A DNA stretch of 29,120 nt from CAZTHL01 sp964613585 (GCA_964613585.1 CAZTHL010000047.1:1-29120); one strand, 5' to 3'. Shown: positions 1 to 10,352, counted from the first letter of the stretch. The notes: a model not told the origin generated them from the letters alone. Translations and numbers: made by a program.

Positions 1-1541
<1,541 letters not shown>

Positions 1542-1690
1542 GGGTGTTCCTGCTTCGGGGCAAGGGACCGAGCCTTGCCGCCGACAGTTAAGGGCTCGCG
1601 GCGCCGGCTTCCACCCTTGGCGGTCGGGCGGCCGCGAATATCGGCAGAGCGCCGGTGGTCCCGGCGTCAGCAGTGGAGGAAAACGCCGCC

Positions 1691-2824
1691 ATGACCGCTG
1701 ATGGAGCGCCCTGGGCCCGGCCTGTCCGGCGGGTCCGGCTCGACCTCCGGCATCACGAGCTCCTGCACGATGCCGACGAGCCGCTGCGCCTGGATCTGTC
1801 GGTGTGCGAGCAGGCCGGCACCTGCCTCTGGCTCGCCAGCGACGAGACCGCCAGCGTGGAGCGGCTGACGACGACGGACTTCGAGCACTATGGCCAGCAT
1901 CGGCGCTATGCGCTTGGCGACCTCTTCGACCTGCCCGAGGGCGACGCGGCGGAGGTGGACATCGAGGGGCTGGCCATGGACGGGCCGTTCCTGTGGGTCG
2001 TCGGCTCGCACAGCCTGCGGCGACGGCGGCCCAAGCCGCAGGAGCACGACCCGGTGGAGGCGCTGGCGCGGCTGAGCGACATCCGGCACAGCGCCAACCG
2101 TTATCTGCTGGGGCGGATGCCGATGGTGCCGACCGAGGCGCCGGGCGTGTTCGACCTGGTCGGGAAGGTCGACGGGCCGGCGGCGACCGGGCCGCTGCGC
2201 GCGGCCTGCCTGCGCATGCGCGGCGGCGGCAACAAGCTGGTCAAGGCCCTGTCGGAGGACCCCCACCTGGCGCCGTTCCTGGGGATTCCGGCCAAGGAGA
2301 ACGGCTTCGACATCGAGGGGCTGGCGGCGCGCGGCGACCGGGTGTTCCTCGGGCTGCGCGGGCCGGTGCTGCGCGGCTGGGCGCTGGTGATCGAGATCGA
2401 GGTTCGGGAGAAGAGCGCGGGCCGCTTGAAGCTGCGCAAGATCGGTCCCGACGGCCGGCGGTACCGCAAGCATTTCCTTGATCTTGGCGGCCTGGGCATC
2501 CGCGAGCTGTGCCTTGACGGGGACGATCTGCTGATCCTCGCCGGGCCGACCATGGATCTCAGCGGGCCTGTCGTCGTGCATCGCTGGCCGGCCGCGCTCG
2601 GCACCCAGGGGGAGGCCCTGGTGCCGCGCGACACGCTCGAGCACGTGCTGCATCTGCCGCACGGCGACGGAACCGACCATGCCGAGGGCTTGGCCCTGTT
2701 TCGCCAGCCCAACACGGAGCCGCGGCTGCTGGTGGTGTACGACAGCCCGGGCCCCGACCGGCTGCACCCGGACGGCACCTCGATCGATGCCGACCTGTTC
2801 GACGTCCCGGCCCGGTCGGCCTGA
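1691..2824 (+). CDS. DUF3616 domain-containing protein
   Basis: A 377-residue protein matching the DUF3616 family in length and pattern; its biochemical function is not known. Recognisable family-like stretches are LWLASDETASVERL near the N-terminus, DIEGLAMDGPFLWVVGSHS (about residues 87-105), a second DIEGLAARGDRVFLGLRGPV near the middle and DHAEGLALF near the C-terminus. The repeated D-x-E-G-L-A blocks suggest a beta-propeller-like fold, which is inference. No signal peptide or membrane segment is seen. ATG 1691 is preferred over the GTG at 1655 because GGAGGA (1675-1680) sits 10 nt before it. The gene is divergent from ettA and converges on manC with a 66-bp gap holding a small palindrome. 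Confidence 0.85.
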   Translation: MTADGAPWARPVRRVRLDLRHHELLHDADEPLRLDLSVCEQAGTCLWLASDETASVERLTTTDFEHYGQHRRYALGDLFDLPEGDAAEVDIEGLAMDGPFLWVVGSHSLRRRRPKPQEHDPVEALARLSDIRHSANRYLLGRMPMVPTEAPGVFDLVGKVDGPAATGPLRAACLRMRGGGNKLVKALSEDPHLAPFLGIPAKENGFDIEGLAARGDRVFLGLRGPVLRGWALVIEIEVREKSAGRLKLRKIGPDGRRYRKHFLDLGGLGIRELCLDGDDLLILAGPTMDLSGPVVVHRWPAALGTQGEALVPRDTLEHVLHLPHGDGTDHAEGLALFRQPNTEPRLLVVYDSPGPDRLHPDGTSIDADLFDVPARSA

Positions 2825-2853
2825 CCGCCGATGCCGGGGCCCGTCCTCCTGGA

Positions 2854-2889
2854 GCGTTCCGGTGCCGATCCCGGGTCGCGCCGAAACGC
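2854..2889. repeat. Short palindromic element between convergent genes
   Basis: GCGTTCCGG (2854-2862) and CCGAAACGC (2881-2889) form an inverted repeat with one mismatch and an 18-nt loop. The outer context (CTGGAGCGTT on the left, AAACGCCCTAGC on the right) closely matches the ends of the 120-bp palindromic element at 24621-24740, so this looks like a short relative carrying only the termini. It lies between the stops of the DUF3616 gene and manC, where it could also act as a bidirectional transcript end, though no T-run follows on either strand. Confidence 0.5.
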
Positions 2890-2890
2890 C

Positions 2891-4327
2891 CTAGCCGCGG
2901 CCGTAGTCATCCTCGAAGCGGACGATGTCGTCCTCGCCGAGATAGGCACCGGACTGAACCTCAATGAGGTTGAGCGGCAGCTTTCCCGGATTGGCCAGAC
3001 GGTGGTTGATGCCGAGCGGCAGATAAACGGATTCGTTCTCGCGCAGCAGGATGGACTCGTCGCCGCGGGTGACGAGCGCTGTTCCGTTGACCACTACCCA
3101 GTGCTCCGCCCGGTGGTAATGCTTCTGCAGCGACAGCTGGGCGCCCGGCTTGACGGTGATGCGCTTCACCTGGAACCGCTCACCGCTGTGGAGAGACTGG
3201 TAATAGCCCCACGGCCGGTAGATGCGCTGGTGGCTGACGGCCTCGGGCCGGTTGGCGCTCTTGAGGTCCTGGACGATGGCCTTGACATCCTGGACCCTGT
3301 TCTTGGCGGCGACCAGGACCGCATCCTCGTTGACGACGACGATCACATCCTCAAGCCCGGCGACGGCAAGGAGCATCTCATCGGTGCGCAGGTAGCACCG
3401 TTGGGAGTCCTTGGCGATCACATCGCCGATGCAGACATTGCCGGCCTCGTCCTTCTCGCCCAGCTCCCAAAGGGCCGACCAGGCGCCCACGTCGGACCAG
3501 CCGATGTCGACCGGGACCACTATGGCCTTGTCGGTCCGCTCCATGACCGCATAGTCAATGGAGATGTCGGGCAGCGCGGCGAAGCTGTCCTGATCAAGCC
3601 GCAGGAAATCCAGATCCTGGTGCCCGTTGCTGATCGCCTGACGGCAGCCGGCGACCATGCGCGCATCGAGCCGCTCGAGCTCCTCGAGGTAGGCCTTGGC
3701 GGAGAACAGGAACATGCCGCTGTTGAAGACATAGCCGCCGTGCTGAAGGAAGCGCTCGGCGGTGGGCCGATCCGGCTTCTCCACGAACTCGGCCACGGCG
3801 AAGCACCCGTCGGTCAGGCTCGTGCCGATGCGAATGTAGCCATAGCCGGTCTCGGGGCGATCCGGCGTGATGCCGAAGGTGGCGAGGTGGTCGTTGCCGA
3901 TGCCCCTGGCGGCCCGCTCGACCGCGGCATGGAAGCCCTGGGGGTCGCGCACCGAATGGTCCGCAGGCAACATCAGCAGCACCCCATCGGGATCCTTCTC
4001 GACGATCAGGAGCGCTGCGACCGTCGCCGCGGGGGCTGTGTTCCGCCCCAGCGGCTCGAGCACGAGGGCGGTCCAGCCCATGCCGATCTGCTGCAGCTGC
4101 TCCGCGACGATGAAGCGGTGCTCGGCGCTGCAGATGACCATCGGCTTCTCAAAGCGCCCGCGATCGCCGACCCGCACCGCGGTGTCCTGGAGCATGGTCC
4201 GGTCGCCCAGCAACGGGAGCAGCTGCTTGGGGTAGTTCTCGCGAGACAGCGGCCAAAGCCGAGTGCCCGAGCCGCCGGACATCAGGACCGGATAAATGCG
4301 ATGTCTTTGGTTTTCGGTGCTGCTCAT
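2891..4327 (-). CDS. manC: Mannose-1-phosphate guanylyltransferase / mannose-6-phosphate isomerase (bifunctional)
   Basis: This cytosolic enzyme makes GDP-mannose for exopolysaccharide or LPS, and its second domain can interconvert fructose-6-P and mannose-6-P. It has 478 residues, the usual family length. The N-terminal nucleotidyltransferase shows the pyrophosphorylase signature GGSGTRLWPLSR followed by YPKQLLPLLG (about residues 18-40), LEPLGRNTAPA and VEKPDRPTAERF. The C-terminal type II PMI cupin starts near YRPWGYYQSL and holds the metal-site region KHYHRAEHWVVV and LPLGINHRLANPG. ATG 4327 (MSSTENQ) is preferred; a TTG 12 codons upstream is also in frame but less likely. The gene stands alone on the minus strand. 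It can feed capsule or GDP-sugar synthesis, but no other sugar-nucleotide genes are in the window. Confidence 0.93.
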   Translation of the reverse strand: MSSTENQRHRIYPVLMSGGSGTRLWPLSRENYPKQLLPLLGDRTMLQDTAVRVGDRGRFEKPMVICSAEHRFIVAEQLQQIGMGWTALVLEPLGRNTAPAATVAALLIVEKDPDGVLLMLPADHSVRDPQGFHAAVERAARGIGNDHLATFGITPDRPETGYGYIRIGTSLTDGCFAVAEFVEKPDRPTAERFLQHGGYVFNSGMFLFSAKAYLEELERLDARMVAGCRQAISNGHQDLDFLRLDQDSFAALPDISIDYAVMERTDKAIVVPVDIGWSDVGAWSALWELGEKDEAGNVCIGDVIAKDSQRCYLRTDEMLLAVAGLEDVIVVVNEDAVLVAAKNRVQDVKAIVQDLKSANRPEAVSHQRIYRPWGYYQSLHSGERFQVKRITVKPGAQLSLQKHYHRAEHWVVVNGTALVTRGDESILLRENESVYLPLGINHRLANPGKLPLNLIEVQSGAYLGEDDIVRFEDDYGRG

Positions 4328-4964
4328 GGTCGCTCGCCAGTGCCTTTGGAACGCGTGGTTCAAGCCCGCAGCGATTGAGGCTGCGATGGTCGACCATATC
4401 GCATTTCCATGAAAACTTGATGAGCATTTGGCGCTGTTGATGAAGCGGAAAGCACGGCTGCGGGTGGATCGCCTTGACCGTGTGGCCTCAGTACTCGGCT
4501 GAGCGATGATCTTTAGTATCCAAGGTCAGTCTTTCGACTGATTGGCTTGCGGCCACTGTTGTCGTCGGTCTGGGCGTCAGGCCAAATTGCGCAAAATGAT
4601 GTGTTCTCCTGCGGCAAATGTGATTAGCCAAAAAGTTGGTCCGCTCGGCTTGTCATGAAGGAGCAGCCATCGAACGTCCAGCGTCTTATTTCTCAACTCA
4701 ATTTTAAGGGCCAAGAGGTATCAAGAGCCGTGGGCCATAGGTCATGAAGGGCTCACGGCCAGTGCCGTCCGGACCCGGGGGTCGGCACCTTGGAGCGGCG
4801 CGGGGCGAGCAAGACGGTGGCGGTCACGGGATTGTGCGGCAAGCACTGAAGTCGTTGAACGCCATACCCGAATGGGCGGGACGGAGCAGCCACGGGCGCC
4901 GGAGGTGCCCGGAAAAACGGTAACAGAGCCAGCAAGGCGGCAGCTTGGAAAGGATCGGCAAACA
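4328..4964. other. 637-bp intergenic stretch with two hairpins
   Basis: No convincing gene is visible and the stretch has clearly lower GC than the flanks, especially 4490-4720. Two inverted repeats stand out. TCAGTC-TTTC-GACTGA lies at 4526-4541 and is flanked by CCAA and TTGG that extend the stem past a bulge. CCGTGGGCC (4728-4736) pairs with GGCTCACGG (4750-4758), with one G-U wobble on the plus-strand RNA. Neither is followed by a T-run, so they look more like operators or structured leaders than terminators. The manC promoter must lie in the left part. Confidence 0.5.
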
Positions 4965-5240
4965 ATGTTGCCTCTCGTCGAGCAGACGGAACCACCGGAT
5001 TACGGGGCGTTGATCGCGCAGGCCACGGCGACAACCCCTGACCATTGGATCGAGATCATCAGCATCAAGTCGCGCAATGGTTTCGACAGCTTCTATCGGA
5101 ATGTTGCCACGAGCCAGATTGCCGTGCTGAAGACGAACCAGATGCTGGTCCGGGTCGATGTCGAAGGCCGTCAGGTTTTCACTGCCAACCTTGAGGATAC
5201 GCATCCAGGACTGCCGGACCATGTCGAGGACGCGATTTGA
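4965..5240 (+). CDS. Small hypothetical protein, 91 residues
   Basis: I do not recognise this protein. The frame has a plausible start at ATG 4965, with AAGGA (4950-4954) 10 nt upstream, and third codon positions are mostly G or C as expected for a real gene here. The product begins MLPLVEQTEPPDYG, is soluble, has no signal peptide or membrane segment, and is rich in short hydrophobic runs (WIEIISIKS, QIAVLKTNQMLVRVDV) suggesting a compact alpha/beta domain. An in-frame ATG at 4872 would add 31 low-complexity residues and has no clear ribosome site. The opposite strand is also open here (4824-5318) but its product is proline/arginine-rich and less protein-like. The gene converges on the ccr operon. 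Confidence 0.4.
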   Translation: MLPLVEQTEPPDYGALIAQATATTPDHWIEIISIKSRNGFDSFYRNVATSQIAVLKTNQMLVRVDVEGRQVFTANLEDTHPGLPDHVEDAI

Positions 5241-5330
5241 GACGTCGCGGAGTCGGGCACGACCCTGCGCGGACGTCGTTCGCTTCGGCGTGCTGGGCCT
5301 CGGGCGACCGTGATCCATGGCGAAGCGAAG

Positions 5331-5362
5331 GCGGCCACCCCAAGACTTCTTGGAGTGGCCGC
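5331..5362 (-). terminator. Strong hairpin downstream of ccr
   Basis: GCGGCCAC (5331-5338) pairs with GTGGCCGC (5355-5362). Inside, past one mismatch, CCAAG (5340-5344) pairs with CTTGG (5349-5353) around the tetraloop ACTT. This 13-bp stem begins 34 bp past the ccr stop and is the likely end of the mcd-ecm-meaB-ccr transcript. There is no T-run on the minus strand after the stem, so a rho-dependent end or a 3'-protecting hairpin is equally possible. Confidence 0.5.
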
Positions 5363-5396
5363 GCCGCCTGCCTGGTCGACGGGGACCGGGCCTGTT

Positions 5397-7196
5397 TCAG
5401 GCCCCGGCGAGCACTGTCTTGCGAATGATGTCCGTCATTGACAGGACGCCGACGGGCACGTCGCGCCCCTCGCGTTTCTCGGTGACGACAAGGCGATGAA
5501 CCCGGTTCGTGGTCATCCGGCTGATGGCGTCGCTGAGCTTGGCATCGGCATCGCAGGTGAGGCAGCTCGCCGTCATGGCGTCGCAAACCGGCATCTTCCT
5601 GGTCTCGGCGGGGGTCCGCCCCTGCCTGGCCAGCGCCATGTCCGTTTGGGATACGACACCGACAGCCAGGTCGTCATCGGTGACGATGACCGCATGGATG
5701 TCATGATCGATCAGCAGCTTCGCGGCCACCTCCAGCTCATCGCCCGGAGCACAGGAGATTACGCCGACGGTCATGAGCTCGCGGACCCGCACGGTCTCCT
5801 CGGGGAAGGTCGCGGTCTCGGCGTCCTCGATCTGGCTGTCCATGCCAAGCGGAGGCACGGCCACGGGCGCCTTCCTCTCCGGGTCGCCGAGCGACGTCTC
5901 GCTGATCGGCAGGCGCACGCCCTCTGCCGGGCGAGGAGGTTCCGCGCTGATGCCTTGACCAAAGTCGCGGGCCCCGATCAGGACCGCCATGTTGCCGTGC
6001 GGATGTCTGTTCTCATACATCAACTGATGAGCGTGCGGCACCTCGTCAAAGGTGAAGGCCTTTGACAGGCAAGGATCGACCAGTCCAGCCAGGACCAAGT
6101 CGTTCACGCCCAAGGCCTGCTCGTCATTCGCGAAGTGCGAACCCTGTAACCGTTTCTGGCGGATCCAAAGATAACGAAGATCGACGGTCGCGTTGAAGCC
6201 TGTGGTACCCGCACAGATAACAACCATGCCGCCAGTATCGCAAACAAATACGGAAGTCGGTATCGTTGATTCGCCTGGATGCTCGAAGACGATGCGTGGG
6301 CTTCGTTTTTCCCCAAGAGCCTCCCAAAGGGCTGCGCCAAACGCACGAACGCCTTTCAGCCATTCCTTGTAGCCGACATTATCCTTCCAATGAGGTAGCA
6401 TGCCCCAATGGCTGAACTTGCGGCGATCAATGCAGCCTCTTGCTCCGAGAGCCTGACAGTATTCGAATTTGTCTTCTCCGGAAACGACGGCGACCGGAAC
6501 AGCGCCCGCAGCGCGTGCGATCTGGATCGCCATGGAGCCGAGACCGCCAGCGCCTCCCCAGATCAGGACCGCATCATTCTTGCGAAGCCGATGCTCCGGC
6601 CAGCCGTGAAGCATGCGATACGCTGTGGCGCCAACGAGCATGTAGGAGGCCGCCGCCTCCCAGGTCAGGTGACGGGGCTTGGGCACGCATTGATGCGCTT
6701 GCACCTTGGCGAACTGGGCGAAGCTGCCCCAGTTTCCTTCATAGCCCCATGTCCGAAATGTCGGCGAGAAGGCGGGGTCGATGCCGGCCTTCACCACAGG
6801 GCAATTGCGATCCCATTGGCCGCAATGGACAACCACCTCGTCGCCCACCTTGAAGTCGCGGACGTCCTTGCCGACCTTGTAGACAATACCGGAGGCGTCG
6901 CTGCCGCCGATGTGGAAATCCTCCGGTTCCCCTTGCTTATTCCGGGCCGCGATGACATTCACCGGGATGCCGAGGCTGGCCCAGACATTATTGTAGTTCA
7001 CCCCGGCTGCCATGACGTAGATGAGAACCTCATCATCGGCGACATCGGGAACCGGGACCTGCTCGACGACCATTGATTTGGTCGGCTCACCAAAACGGTC
7101 AGCCCGGATGACATAGGCATGCATCTTCTCAGGCAGCAAGCCGAGGGGTGGTGCTTCGCCCACCTCATAGATGTCTTTTGATGTCTGCTCCAACAT
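5397..7196 (-). CDS. ccr: Crotonyl-CoA carboxylase/reductase with C-terminal CBS-domain pair
   Basis: Ccr reductively carboxylates crotonyl-CoA with NADPH and CO2 to (2S)-ethylmalonyl-CoA, the key step of the ethylmalonyl-CoA pathway. The protein has 599 residues against about 430 for usual Ccr. Residues 1 to about 415 are the MDR-type reductase: AGVNYNNVWASLG (64-76), the NADPH-binding LIWGGAGGLGSMA (211-223), and RLQGSHFAN (349-357), whose His aligns with the CO2-site His known in this family. After a proline-rich linker (about 416-465) come two CBS motifs, VRELMTVGVI...VVSQTDM (470-520) and VCDAMTASCL...VLSMTDI (537-590). CBS pairs bind adenine nucleotides in many proteins; regulation of Ccr by them is inference. 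ATG 7196 has a GGGGGGA ribosome site and lies 22 bp after meaB. Confidence 0.95.
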   Translation of the reverse strand: MLEQTSKDIYEVGEAPPLGLLPEKMHAYVIRADRFGEPTKSMVVEQVPVPDVADDEVLIYVMAAGVNYNNVWASLGIPVNVIAARNKQGEPEDFHIGGSDASGIVYKVGKDVRDFKVGDEVVVHCGQWDRNCPVVKAGIDPAFSPTFRTWGYEGNWGSFAQFAKVQAHQCVPKPRHLTWEAAASYMLVGATAYRMLHGWPEHRLRKNDAVLIWGGAGGLGSMAIQIARAAGAVPVAVVSGEDKFEYCQALGARGCIDRRKFSHWGMLPHWKDNVGYKEWLKGVRAFGAALWEALGEKRSPRIVFEHPGESTIPTSVFVCDTGGMVVICAGTTGFNATVDLRYLWIRQKRLQGSHFANDEQALGVNDLVLAGLVDPCLSKAFTFDEVPHAHQLMYENRHPHGNMAVLIGARDFGQGISAEPPRPAEGVRLPISETSLGDPERKAPVAVPPLGMDSQIEDAETATFPEETVRVRELMTVGVISCAPGDELEVAAKLLIDHDIHAVIVTDDDLAVGVVSQTDMALARQGRTPAETRKMPVCDAMTASCLTCDADAKLSDAISRMTTNRVHRLVVTEKREGRDVPVGVLSMTDIIRKTVLAGA

Positions 7197-7218
7197 GATG
7201 TCCCCCCAGGAAGATGTC

Positions 7219-8229
7219 CTATTGCGCCGTGGCGCGGCCGCCGCTCTCGGTTGTGCCGATCAACTGCTGTCGCAGTTCCTCGTAGTAGTGGAACGGTGCG
7301 CCCGCTTCCTCTTTCAAAAGGGCCTTCAGGGCGTCGTCACCCCCCAGTCGATCGATCCCAAAGCTGCCGAACTCCTGTCGCAAGCGCTTGGCGATCCAGT
7401 CGGCCTGAAAGCCGCGGCGCCGTGCTGCCAGCCGCTTGTGCCAGACCAGGGTCCTGCGATGCTGTTCAAGACGGTCAACCAGGGCTTCAATCCCGTCGCC
7501 TTTTGCCGCACTGACCGCCAGAGCCGCCACCGTCCAGCCGTCCTCATCGACACGGCCGCCGATCGTCGTCTCAAGATCGCTCAACGTACGACGGGCTGGA
7601 GCACCCATGTCGGCCTTGTTGACCACCAGCACATGCGGCACCTCCATGATGCCGGCCTTGAGGAATTGTATGCTATCGCCGGACCCCGGTTGCGCGACAT
7701 AGCAGGTTGTGTCACTGAGGCGGGAAACGTCGACCTCTCGCTGACCGACACCAACGGTCTCGATGAGCACGATGTCGAAGGCTGCCATCATGACCTGCGC
7801 CATTGGCCAGACCTCGGCGCTCAGGCCGCCGAAATCGTCCCGGCTGGCCAGTGATCTTACGAACACCGACGGATCGAAGGCGGACATCATTCGAAGGCGA
7901 TCGCCCAGAAGCGCTCCGCCGCTGATGGGGCTCGACGGATCGACCGCCAGAATCCCGACGCTCCGGCCCCGACGCCGCCACACATTGATCAGGGAGGACG
8001 TCAAGGACGACTTGCCTACCCCTGGAGGTCCCGTCAGACCGATCAGGTGGGCCGGCGAGGTCAACGCTGAATCGGCCAGAAAGCGCAAGAGCTGGGTTGC
8101 CCGGCGCCTTCCTTCCAGCCTCTTGTCGTCAAGCAGATTAAGCGCAGTGGCAACCGCCGATCGCTCCCGCCGTTGGATCGATCGGCCGAGCTGCTCTGGA
8201 TCGGTCAAGCCGTCCTTCTGCCGGATCAC
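7219..8229 (-). CDS. meaB: Methylmalonyl/ethylmalonyl-CoA mutase-associated GTPase MeaB
   Basis: MeaB is a G3E-type P-loop GTPase that gates cobalamin loading and protects B12-dependent acyl-CoA mutases from inactivation. The 336-residue product shows the P-loop GPPGVGKSS (about 67-75), the AVDPSSPISGGALLGDR block, ETVGVGQREVDV and the guanine-specificity motif VVNKADMG. Its GTG start at 8229 overlaps the ecm stop by four bases (GTGA), indicating translational coupling with the mutase. Since the partner encoded immediately upstream is the ethylmalonyl-CoA mutase, that is the likely client here; family members also serve methylmalonyl-CoA mutase. Confidence 0.93.
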   Translation of the reverse strand: MIRQKDGLTDPEQLGRSIQRRERSAVATALNLLDDKRLEGRRRATQLLRFLADSALTSPAHLIGLTGPPGVGKSSLTSSLINVWRRRGRSVGILAVDPSSPISGGALLGDRLRMMSAFDPSVFVRSLASRDDFGGLSAEVWPMAQVMMAAFDIVLIETVGVGQREVDVSRLSDTTCYVAQPGSGDSIQFLKAGIMEVPHVLVVNKADMGAPARRTLSDLETTIGGRVDEDGWTVAALAVSAAKGDGIEALVDRLEQHRRTLVWHKRLAARRRGFQADWIAKRLRQEFGSFGIDRLGGDDALKALLKEEAGAPFHYYEELRQQLIGTTESGGRATAQ

Positions 8230-10304
8230 GCAGCTGCCTCAGCGGGATCAAGCCCGTGATAGCGGCGAACGATATCAATGAGCTCATCCATGATCTTGTT
8301 GAGGTCGATGTCCTTTGGCGTGTACACGGCCGCGATGCCTCGCGCCTTGAGCGCCGGCTCGTCCTCAACGGGTATGATGCCCCCGATGATGACCGGTATT
8401 TCAGACAAGCCTACCTGCGCGAGCTCCGCAAAAATGTCCTCCACAAGCTCGAGGTGGCTGCCCGAGAGGACGGAGAGCCCGACGAGATGAACGCCTTCCT
8501 CCTGCGCCGCCTTGGCAATCTGCGCCGGGGTCAGGCGGATGCCATCGTACACGATCTCCATGCCGATATCGCGCGCTTTGACGGCGATCTGCTCCGCGCC
8601 GTTGCTATGGCCGTCGAGGCCGGGCTTTCCGAGCAGGATGCGCATGGGTCGCCCAAGCTGCTCGGTGGTGCGTCGCACCCGATCGCGCAGCCGACGGGTC
8701 TGCTCGAGGTCCCCGGCATCACGGGTTGCGATGTCGATCCCGGTCGGCGCGCGATACTCTCCGAAGATCTCTCGCAGGAGGCCGGCCCATTCACCGGTGG
8801 TTGCGCCGGCGTGCGCGCACCGTATAGAGGCGGGCATGATGTTTCGTCCGGTTTGCGCGGCGTCACGCAGATCGGCCAACGCGTCCCGAACGGCGGCCTC
8901 ATCACGCTGCTCCCGAAAAGCCTTGAGGCGCTCCACCTGCTCCCGCTCGGCCTTCGGATCGACCCGCATGATGCCGCCGTCATTTCCCTCTGTCAGGGGT
9001 GAGGGCGCGCTGTCGGTGAAGGCATTGACACCGATAATCTTGAGATCGCCGTTCTCGATCGCCCGCATTCGCTCGGTGTGGCTCTTGACCAGCTGCCGCT
9101 TGACGTAGCCGGTCTCGATCGCCGCGATCATCCCGCCCTGCTCCTCGACCCGAGCCATCTCGGCTTCGGCGCCGGCGATCAGCTCGGCGACCTTCGCGGC
9201 CACCACCGGCGACCCGTCGAACAGATCTCCGTATTCCAGCAGATCGGTCTCGAAGGCGAGCACCTGCTGCATGCGCAGGGCCCATTGCTGATCCCACGGC
9301 CGGGGCAGCCCAAGCGCCTCGTTCCAGGCCGGCAACTGCAACGCGCGGCACCGGGCGTTCTTGGACATGGTGACCGCGAGCATCTCGAGGACGATACGCT
9401 GGACATTGTTCTCCGGCTGCATCTCGGTCAGCCCGAGAGAATTGACCTGGATCCCGTATCGGAACCGTCGATTGGCCGGATCGGAAACTCCATAGCGTTC
9501 CAGGCAGATCCGCTCCCACATCTCACAAAAAGCGCGCATCTTGCACATCTCTTCGATGAACCGGATGCCCGCATTGACGAAGAAAGAGATGCGACCAACA
9601 ACAGCGTCGAACGCGTCCGGCGCGATCTGGCCGGAGCCGCGCACCGAGTCGAGCACGGCCTGCGCTGTAGAAAGAGCATAGGCCAGCTCCTGCATCGGCG
9701 TGGCGCCCGCCTCTTGCAGGTGGTAGCTACAGATATTGGTCGGGTTCCACTTTGGAATGTCCTTAACAGTATAGCAAATTGTATCGGTGATGAGCCTCAC
9801 AGACGGCTCGGGCGGGAAGATATAGGTCCCGCGTGAGAGGTATTCCTTCAGAATATCGTTCTGGGTGGTCCCCTGAAGCTTGCTCGGGTCCGCGCCCTGA
9901 CGCTCAGCCGCCGCAACATAAAGAGAGAGAAGCCACGCGGCGGTGGCGTTGATCGTCATGGACGTGTTCATGCGATCGAGCGGAATGCCTTCAAACAAGG
10001 TCTCCATGTCGCCGATATGGCTGATCGGCACGCCCACCTTGCCGACCTCGCCCCGCGCCAGCGGATGATCGCTGTCGTAGCCCGTCTGGGTCGGCAGGTC
10101 GAACGCCACGGACAAGCCGGTTTGGCCGCGCGACAGGTTGGTCCGATACAGCTCATTGGAGGCCTTGGCTGAGCTGTGCCCGGAATAGGTCCGCATCAAC
10201 CAGGGCTTGTCGCGCTTCGCCGCCGGGCGCGGGTCCGTCAGCCGGGCTTCCGCGGCAGAAGCCGCATTGCCGCTCATCATCGCGTCCGCGCTCGTCTTGT
10301 CCAT
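8226..10304 (-). CDS. ecm: Ethylmalonyl-CoA mutase (coenzyme B12-dependent)
   Basis: Ecm rearranges (2R)-ethylmalonyl-CoA to (2S)-methylsuccinyl-CoA using adenosylcobalamin. The 692-residue protein has the substrate-binding TIM barrel (TYSGHSSAKASNELYRTNL near residue 40, FDLPTQTGYDSDHP, SMTINATAAW, NICSYHLQEAGA) and a C-terminal B12 domain with the axial-ligand motif GLDGHSNG (His about 566), LSVLSGSH (610-617) and IIGG (about 640). LSVLSGSH fits ethylmalonyl-type mutases better than the SSLAAGH-like form of methylmalonyl-CoA mutase. This is recalled family knowledge. ATG 10304 is preceded by GGGGAG at good spacing. It is coupled to meaB by overlap and separated from mcd by 151 bp. The older name meaA is also used. 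Confidence 0.95.
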   Translation of the reverse strand: MDKTSADAMMSGNAASAAEARLTDPRPAAKRDKPWLMRTYSGHSSAKASNELYRTNLSRGQTGLSVAFDLPTQTGYDSDHPLARGEVGKVGVPISHIGDMETLFEGIPLDRMNTSMTINATAAWLLSLYVAAAERQGADPSKLQGTTQNDILKEYLSRGTYIFPPEPSVRLITDTICYTVKDIPKWNPTNICSYHLQEAGATPMQELAYALSTAQAVLDSVRGSGQIAPDAFDAVVGRISFFVNAGIRFIEEMCKMRAFCEMWERICLERYGVSDPANRRFRYGIQVNSLGLTEMQPENNVQRIVLEMLAVTMSKNARCRALQLPAWNEALGLPRPWDQQWALRMQQVLAFETDLLEYGDLFDGSPVVAAKVAELIAGAEAEMARVEEQGGMIAAIETGYVKRQLVKSHTERMRAIENGDLKIIGVNAFTDSAPSPLTEGNDGGIMRVDPKAEREQVERLKAFREQRDEAAVRDALADLRDAAQTGRNIMPASIRCAHAGATTGEWAGLLREIFGEYRAPTGIDIATRDAGDLEQTRRLRDRVRRTTEQLGRPMRILLGKPGLDGHSNGAEQIAVKARDIGMEIVYDGIRLTPAQIAKAAQEEGVHLVGLSVLSGSHLELVEDIFAELAQVGLSEIPVIIGGIIPVEDEPALKARGIAAVYTPKDIDLNKIMDELIDIVRRYHGLDPAEAAA

Positions 10305-10352
10305 TGGATGCTTCTCCCCTTTGACCCACTCTTACGGCCGGGTCGCGTCACG

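Noticed and set aside
2831..4378. 515-codon plus-strand frame opposite manC
   Set aside because: Shadow of manC in GC-rich DNA; the minus strand has all family motifs.
4824..5318. Minus-strand frame of 164 codons opposite the small hypothetical gene
   Set aside because: No ribosome site, unusual Arg/Pro/Cys composition and poorer codon bias than the plus strand; kept only as an alternative.
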